From NCBI GenBank assembly GCA_036268295.1, contig DATAUK010000014.1, positions 1 to 64,000 on the forward strand: 64,000 nt of DNA, read 5' to 3'. Shown piece by piece: positions 59,380 through 64,000 of this stretch. This DNA is from DATAUK01 sp036268295 (GTDB lineage: Bacteria > Actinomycetota > Actinomycetes > JAFAQI01). Position 1 is the first letter of the stretch. Each line of letters starts with the position of its first letter. The notes beneath the pieces were generated by a model that was not told the origin of the DNA, did no database searches, and worked only from the letters and a program-made list of their open reading frames with translations. Position numbers and translations under genes: made by a program.

Positions 59380-62070
59380 GTGCCGAAGTACGTTTACGAC
59401 TTCAGCGAGGGCAATCGTGACCTCAAGGACCTCCTCGGCGGTAAGGGCGCGAACCTCGCGGAGATGACAAATCTCGGGCTGCCGGTGCCGCCCGGATTCG
59501 TCATCACGACCGAGGCCTGCAACGTCTATCTCGAGTCGGGCACCGAGCCCGACGACCTCGCCGACGAGGTCGGTGAGCACCTTGCCCGGCTCGAGAAGAC
59601 GATGGGTAAAGCGCTTGGTCAGCCCGACGACCCGCTGCTCGTCAGTGTCCGCTCGGGCGCGAAGTTTTCGATGCCCGGGATGATGGACACCGTCCTCAAC
59701 ATCGGGCTGAACGACGAGTCGGTCGACGGCCTCGCGAAGCAGGCCGGCAGCGAGCGCTTCGCCTGGGATTCCTACCGCCGGCTCATCCAGATGTTCGGCA
59801 AGACCGTACTCGGCGTCGACGGCGAGCACTTCGATGACGTCTTCGACGAGGTCAAGAAGGCCAAGGGGGTCAGCAACGACCTCGATCTGGACGACGCCGA
59901 CCTCCGCGAGATCGTCGCGAAATACAAGGCAATCGTGGCCGAGCACGCCGGCCGGGAGTTCCCGACCGAGCCGCGCGAGCAGCTCGACCTCGCGGTCCGC
60001 GCGGTCTTCGATTCGTGGAATGGCGACCGCGCCAAGCTCTACCGCCGGCAGGAGCGCATTCCCGCCGACCTCGGCACCGCTGTCAACGTCGTGGCGATGG
60101 TCTTCGGCAACATCGGCATGGACTCCGGCACCGGGGTGGCGTTCACCCGCGACCCGGGCACCGGCGAGAAGGGGGTGTACGGCGACTACCTGCAGAACGC
60201 GCAAGGCGAGGACGTCGTCGCCGGCATCCGCAACACCGTCGCGCTCGCCGATCTCGAAGGTATCGACAAGCCGGCGTACGACGAACTGATGTCGATCATG
60301 TCGACGCTCGAGCACCACTATCTCGACCTGTGCGACATCGAGTTCACGGTCGAGCGCAACAAGCTCTGGATGCTGCAGACCCGGGTCGGCAAGCGCACTG
60401 CGGCCGCGGCGTTCATCATCGCCATCCAGTTGGTCGACGAGGGCCTGATCGACATGGATGAGGCGCTGCAACGGGTGACGGGCGCTCAGCTCGCGATGCT
60501 GATGTTCCCGCGCTTCGACGACGATGCCGAGAAGAACCAGATCGCCAAGGGCGTCAGCGCCTCACCGGGCGCGGCCGTCGGCAAGGTCGTCTTCGACAGC
60601 GCAACCGCCGGCGAGTGGGCGGCGGGCGGCGAGGCCGTGATCCTGGTGCGGCGGGAGACCAACCCTGACGACCTGCCGGGCATGATCGCCGCCGAGGGCA
60701 TCCTGACCAGCCGCGGCGGCAAGACGAGCCACGCTGCGGTCGTTGCGCGAGGCATGGGCAAGACCTGCGTCTCCGGCGCCGACGACCTCGAGATCGATGT
60801 GAAAGGCAAGTCGGTCACCACCAAGAGCGGCACCACGTTCGGCGAAGGCGACGTGATCTCGATCGACGGCACGTCGGGCACGGTCTACCTCGGCGAGGTG
60901 CCGGTGGTGCCCAGCCCGGTCGTGCAGTACTTCGAGGGCACGATCGACCCGGCCAGCGATCCGCTGGTTGCGGCGGTCGACCGGATCATCCGGCACGCCG
61001 ACGCCAAGCGCCGGCTCGGGGTGCGCACCAACGCCGACACCGACGAGGACTCCGCACGGGCGCGCCGGTTCGGCGCCGAGGGCATCGGGCTGTGCCGCAC
61101 CGAGCACATGTTCCTCGGCGAGCGACGCAAGCACGTCGAGCGGCTGATCCTGGCTGATGGCGAGGCCGAGCAGCGCGCGGCGCTCGATGCGCTGCTGCCA
61201 CTGCAGCGTGAGGACTTCGTCGGCATCTTCACCGCGATGGACGGTCTGCCGGTCACGGTGCGGTTGATCGACCCGCCGTTACACGAGTTCCTGCCCGACC
61301 TCACCGAGCTGTCGGTCAAGCTGGCGGTCGCCGAGGCCAATGGTGAGACGGTCAGCGACACCGACCGCAAGCTGCTCGACGCCGTGCGACGGCTGCATGA
61401 GCAGAACCCCATGCTCGGGCTGCGCGGTGTCCGACTCGGCCTCGTCATCCCCGGCCTGTTCGCACTCCAGGTGCGCGCGATCGCCGAGGCTGCGGCGCAG
61501 GTGAAGGCGGCGGGCAAGGATCCGAAGCCGGAGATTATGGTGCCGCTCGTCGGCGCCGTACAAGAGCTCGAGATCGTGCGCGAAGAGACTGCGCGGATCG
61601 TCGCCCAGGTCGCGCAGGAGAGCGGTGTCTCGGTCGACACCCTGATCGGCACCATGATCGAGGTGCCGAGAGCAGCGCTGACCGCGGGTCAGATCGCCGA
61701 GGCCGCCGACTTCTTCTCCTTTGGCACCAACGATTTGACCCAGATGGGGTGGGCGTTCAGCCGCGACGACGTCGAGGGCGCGTTCTTCCCGCGTTACATC
61801 GATCTCGGCATCTTCGGCGTGAGCCCGTTCGAGACCCTCGACAGTGAGGGCATCGGTCGGCTGGTCCAGCTCGCCACCGACGAGGGCCGGGCGACGAAGC
61901 CGAAGCTCAAGGTCGGGGTCTGCGGCGAGCATGGTGGCGATCCGGAGTCGGTGCACTTCTTCCACCATGTCGGGCTCGACTACGTCTCGTGCTCGCCGTT
62001 CCGGGTGCCGGTCGCTCGGCTCGAAGCCGGTCGCGCCGCGCTGGACTCGCAGGGCAGTGACAGTCGCTGA
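59380..62070 (+). CDS. ppdK: Pyruvate, phosphate dikinase
   Basis: 896 residues, full length. N-terminal ATP-grasp part (LLGGKGANLAEMTNLGLPVP, FSMPGMMDTVLNIGLND), swivelling His domain with the phosphorylated histidine in SRGGKTSHAAVVARGMGKTC, and the C-terminal PEP/pyruvate barrel ending in KVGVCGEHGGDPESV with the catalytic Cys. It interconverts pyruvate + ATP + Pi and PEP + AMP + PPi. GTG start with GAGGAG upstream. Any metabolic link to the PEP-related cluster at 8-15 kb is speculative. Confidence 0.96.
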   Translation: MPKYVYDFSEGNRDLKDLLGGKGANLAEMTNLGLPVPPGFVITTEACNVYLESGTEPDDLADEVGEHLARLEKTMGKALGQPDDPLLVSVRSGAKFSMPGMMDTVLNIGLNDESVDGLAKQAGSERFAWDSYRRLIQMFGKTVLGVDGEHFDDVFDEVKKAKGVSNDLDLDDADLREIVAKYKAIVAEHAGREFPTEPREQLDLAVRAVFDSWNGDRAKLYRRQERIPADLGTAVNVVAMVFGNIGMDSGTGVAFTRDPGTGEKGVYGDYLQNAQGEDVVAGIRNTVALADLEGIDKPAYDELMSIMSTLEHHYLDLCDIEFTVERNKLWMLQTRVGKRTAAAAFIIAIQLVDEGLIDMDEALQRVTGAQLAMLMFPRFDDDAEKNQIAKGVSASPGAAVGKVVFDSATAGEWAAGGEAVILVRRETNPDDLPGMIAAEGILTSRGGKTSHAAVVARGMGKTCVSGADDLEIDVKGKSVTTKSGTTFGEGDVISIDGTSGTVYLGEVPVVPSPVVQYFEGTIDPASDPLVAAVDRIIRHADAKRRLGVRTNADTDEDSARARRFGAEGIGLCRTEHMFLGERRKHVERLILADGEAEQRAALDALLPLQREDFVGIFTAMDGLPVTVRLIDPPLHEFLPDLTELSVKLAVAEANGETVSDTDRKLLDAVRRLHEQNPMLGLRGVRLGLVIPGLFALQVRAIAEAAAQVKAAGKDPKPEIMVPLVGAVQELEIVREETARIVAQVAQESGVSVDTLIGTMIEVPRAALTAGQIAEAADFFSFGTNDLTQMGWAFSRDDVEGAFFPRYIDLGIFGVSPFETLDSEGIGRLVQLATDEGRATKPKLKVGVCGEHGGDPESVHFFHHVGLDYVSCSPFRVPVARLEAGRAALDSQGSDSR

Positions 62071-62097
62071 CTTGGCTGTTAGCTCGGTCGTCATCCC

Positions 62098-62730
62098 GTG
62101 ACGCCGTTCGCGTGGTTTCGCTGGGCGCGGCGGCTGGTCCTGCTGCTCGTTGCCGTTGTGGTGATCGTGGTCTTCTACGTCGCCGCCCACATCTGGTTCG
62201 TCGCGCGTGAGGACGAGCACCCGCGTTCCGACGCCATCGTGGTGCTCGGCGCCAGTCAGTACAACGGCACGCCTTCACCGGTCTTCGCGGCCCGCCTGCT
62301 CCACGCCGTCACCTTGTACGACGAACACGTCGCGGCGCACATCGTGACCGTCGGTGGCAAGGAGGTCGGCGACGCGTTCACCGAAGCGGCGTCCGGCAAG
62401 AAGTTTCTGGCCAACCACGGTGTGCCCGCCGACGCGATAGTCGCGGTGCCGACCGGCAGCGACACGTTGAGCAGCATGCGTGCGGTCGACGTGCAGTTCA
62501 AGGCCCGCGACTGGCACTCGGCGGTGCTGGTGACCGACCCGTGGCACTGCCTGCGCTCGCGCACCATGGCCCGCGATCTCGGGATCAAGGCGGTCACCTC
62601 GCCGGAGCGCACCGGGCCGGCGGTTGCCAGTCGTAGCGTCGAGGTCCGTTACATCGCCCGCGAGACAGAGGCCTACATCTACTACAAGATCTTCCACAAT
62701 GACGACGAGCATTCCGCCGGCGTGATCTGA
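62098..62730 (+). CDS. DUF218 (SanA/YdcF-like) membrane-anchored protein
   Basis: 210 residues with one N-terminal membrane helix (LVLLLVAVVVIVVFYVAAHI) and a DUF218 domain: SDAIVVLGASQYNGTPSPVF, HIVTVGGKE and SAVLVTDPWHCLRSRTMARD. SanA-type proteins influence envelope permeability; the enzymatic activity is not established. Lies 28 bp after ppdK and 8 bp before dgt. Confidence 0.83.
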   Translation: MTPFAWFRWARRLVLLLVAVVVIVVFYVAAHIWFVAREDEHPRSDAIVVLGASQYNGTPSPVFAARLLHAVTLYDEHVAAHIVTVGGKEVGDAFTEAASGKKFLANHGVPADAIVAVPTGSDTLSSMRAVDVQFKARDWHSAVLVTDPWHCLRSRTMARDLGIKAVTSPERTGPAVASRSVEVRYIARETEAYIYYKIFHNDDEHSAGVI

Positions 62731-62737
62731 GCCGGAG

Positions 62738-63964
62738 ATGACCAACGACTACGACGCGTGGGCTCGCGAGCGATGGATCGCCGAGCCCGCCAAGGCCGAG
62801 CCGGTCGAGCGCGACGAGTTCGTGCGCGACCGGGCCCGGGTGCTGCACTCGGTCGCGCTGCGACGACTCGCGGCCCGCACTCAGGTCGTCGGGGTGGGGG
62901 AGAGCGACTTCCCGCGCACCCGGCTGACGCACTCGCTGGAGTGCGCGCAGATCGGGCGGGAGCTGGCGGTCTCGCTCGGCGCGGACGCCGATCTCGTCGA
63001 CACGGCCTGTCTCGCCCACGATCTGGGTCATCCGCCGTTCGGTCACAACGGCGAGACGGCGCTTGCGGCGTACGCCGATCGGATCGGCGGCTTCGAGGGC
63101 AACGCGCAGAGTCTGCGGGTGCTGACCCGGCTCGAAGCCAAGGTCGCCGCAGCCGACGGGAGCAGCGGAGGCCTCAACCTGACCCGGGCAACTCTCGACG
63201 CCGCATCGAAATACCCGTGGCCGCGTCGGGATGGGACATCGAAGTTCGGCGTCTACCCCGACGACCTGCTGGTCTTCGAATGGTTCCGAGCCGATGCTGC
63301 AACGGGCGCGCGGTGCATCGAGGCGCAGATCATGGACTGGGCTGACGACGTCGCCTATTCGGTGCACGACCTGGAGGATGGGGTGCAGGCCGGGCATGTG
63401 CCGCTCGAGCGGGTGCACGCCGCCGAGGAGCGCGCCGAGTTGGTGCGGCTTGCCCATGACTCCTATCTCGACGTCCGGACCGACGAGCTCGGCGCCGCCC
63501 TCGAACGGCTGACCGCGCAGGAGTTCTGGCTCGACCGGTTCGATGGCTCGATGCGCGCCATGGTCGGCCTCAAGCGGATGACCAGCGAGCTCATCGGCCG
63601 GCTCTGCGGCGCCGCAACCCGCGCCACGATACGGTCCAGCGGCAAGCCGCTCCGGCGCTACGGCGGCGACGTCATCGTCCCGGCCCAGACCAAGGCCGAG
63701 TGCGCCGTCCTGAAGGCGATCGCGGACCGCTACGTGATGCAACGCGAGGTGGCAATCCGCGCGCAGCAAGTGCAACGGGAGAGACTGGCAGAGTTGTTGG
63801 AAGCACTGGAGAAATCGGCGCCGACGACGCTGGAGCCGTGGCTGCGGGTGACCTATGAAGCGGCACCTGATGACGATGCGAGGCTGCGGGTCGTCGTCGA
63901 TCAGGTGGCGTCGCTGACCGATACGTCCGCTGCGGCCTGGCACGAACGGCTGGTGGGCAGCTGA
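62738..63964 (+). CDS. dgt: Deoxyguanosinetriphosphate triphosphohydrolase-like protein
   Basis: 408 residues of the HD superfamily: RTRLTHSLECAQIGRELAVS, then CLAHDLGHPPFGHNGE, and later IMDWADDVAYSVHDLEDG provide the metal-binding His and Asp residues. Dgt-like enzymes hydrolyse dNTPs to nucleosides and triphosphate. GGAG precedes ATG 62738. In actinobacteria it normally precedes dnaG; here a possible GNAT gene begins at its stop. Confidence 0.92.
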   Translation: MTNDYDAWARERWIAEPAKAEPVERDEFVRDRARVLHSVALRRLAARTQVVGVGESDFPRTRLTHSLECAQIGRELAVSLGADADLVDTACLAHDLGHPPFGHNGETALAAYADRIGGFEGNAQSLRVLTRLEAKVAAADGSSGGLNLTRATLDAASKYPWPRRDGTSKFGVYPDDLLVFEWFRADAATGARCIEAQIMDWADDVAYSVHDLEDGVQAGHVPLERVHAAEERAELVRLAHDSYLDVRTDELGAALERLTAQEFWLDRFDGSMRAMVGLKRMTSELIGRLCGAATRATIRSSGKPLRRYGGDVIVPAQTKAECAVLKAIADRYVMQREVAIRAQQVQRERLAELLEALEKSAPTTLEPWLRVTYEAAPDDDARLRVVVDQVASLTDTSAAAWHERLVGS

Positions 63965-64000
63965 GCATCGAGATTCGGCAGGCAAGTGCGGACGAGGTGC
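63961..64000 (+). CDS. Start of a possible GNAT acetyltransferase, cut by the window end
   Basis: CTG 63961 overlaps the dgt stop (CTGA) and opens LSIEIRQASADEV, which looks like the first strand of a GNAT enzyme. The overlap mimics the ATGA/GTGA couplings elsewhere, suggesting a CTG start. Only 13 codons are visible, so the call is tentative. Confidence 0.35.
   Translation, partial: MSIEIRQASADEV

Overview
The window is high-GC actinobacterial chromosome, most likely from the class Actinomycetes. The evidence is the conserved order comEC-holA-rpsT-lepA-hemW-hrcA-dnaJ-rsmE-hinT-phoH-ybeY-corC-era-recO-uppS-glyS-dgt, a mycothiol-dependent-type enzyme, many GTG starts, and promoters with a TAnnnT -10 box placed 6-7 nt before the start codon (leaderless mRNAs). 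No rRNA, tRNA or CRISPR array was found.

Region 1 (1-6.2 kb): pseudouridine catabolism (psuK-psuG), a convergent ASCH-methyltransferase fusion, secreted proteins and a GT-C type membrane glycosyltransferase. Region 2 (6.2-15.7 kb): a TetR/MFS pair, then an apparent catabolic cluster: class III aminotransferase, a divergent enolase paralogue, a MOFRL glycerate 2-kinase, a PYROXD2/phytoene-desaturase-like FAD oxidoreductase, two truncated aminotransferases and a GntR/FCD regulator. Related TTGT...ACAA inverted repeats lie before the first aminotransferase, the enolase and (a weaker match) gntR. Kinase and enolase side by side suggest a local glycerate to 2-phosphoglycerate to PEP module fed by transamination and oxidation, although the enolase has lost an active-site His. 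Region 3 (15.7-24.2 kb): a membrane hydroxylase, a glucose-dehydrogenase-like enzyme, a DUF1684 protein, an L,D-transpeptidase lipoprotein, a diguanylate cyclase, and leuS behind a leucine leader-peptide attenuator.

Region 4 (24.2-32.3 kb): the competence locus comEA ... comEC-holA. It is interrupted by a scar holding a frameshifted partial second comEC, a VOC-family gene between 18-bp inverted repeats, an IS6-type transposase remnant and a glycine-rich surface protein. Region 5 (32.3-59 kb): conserved translation, chaperone and RNA-processing genes. Features of note are a likely class 3 intein in PhoH, CIRCE before hrcA-dnaJ, an adk inserted before hemW, a CTG-start hemW, a fragment of a SigE-type sigma factor, a large secreted beta-propeller/Ig-like protein, a catalytically degenerate cytidine-deaminase-like gene and a secreted sedolisin. 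Region 6 (59-64 kb): pyruvate phosphate dikinase, a DUF218 protein, dgt and the start of a GNAT gene.

A recurrent architecture runs through the window. Three genes (at 3852, 8062 and 15728) are preceded by a leaderless mini-ORF of 7-9 codons whose stop overlaps the gene's start codon. A fourth leaderless mini-ORF is the leuS leader peptide.
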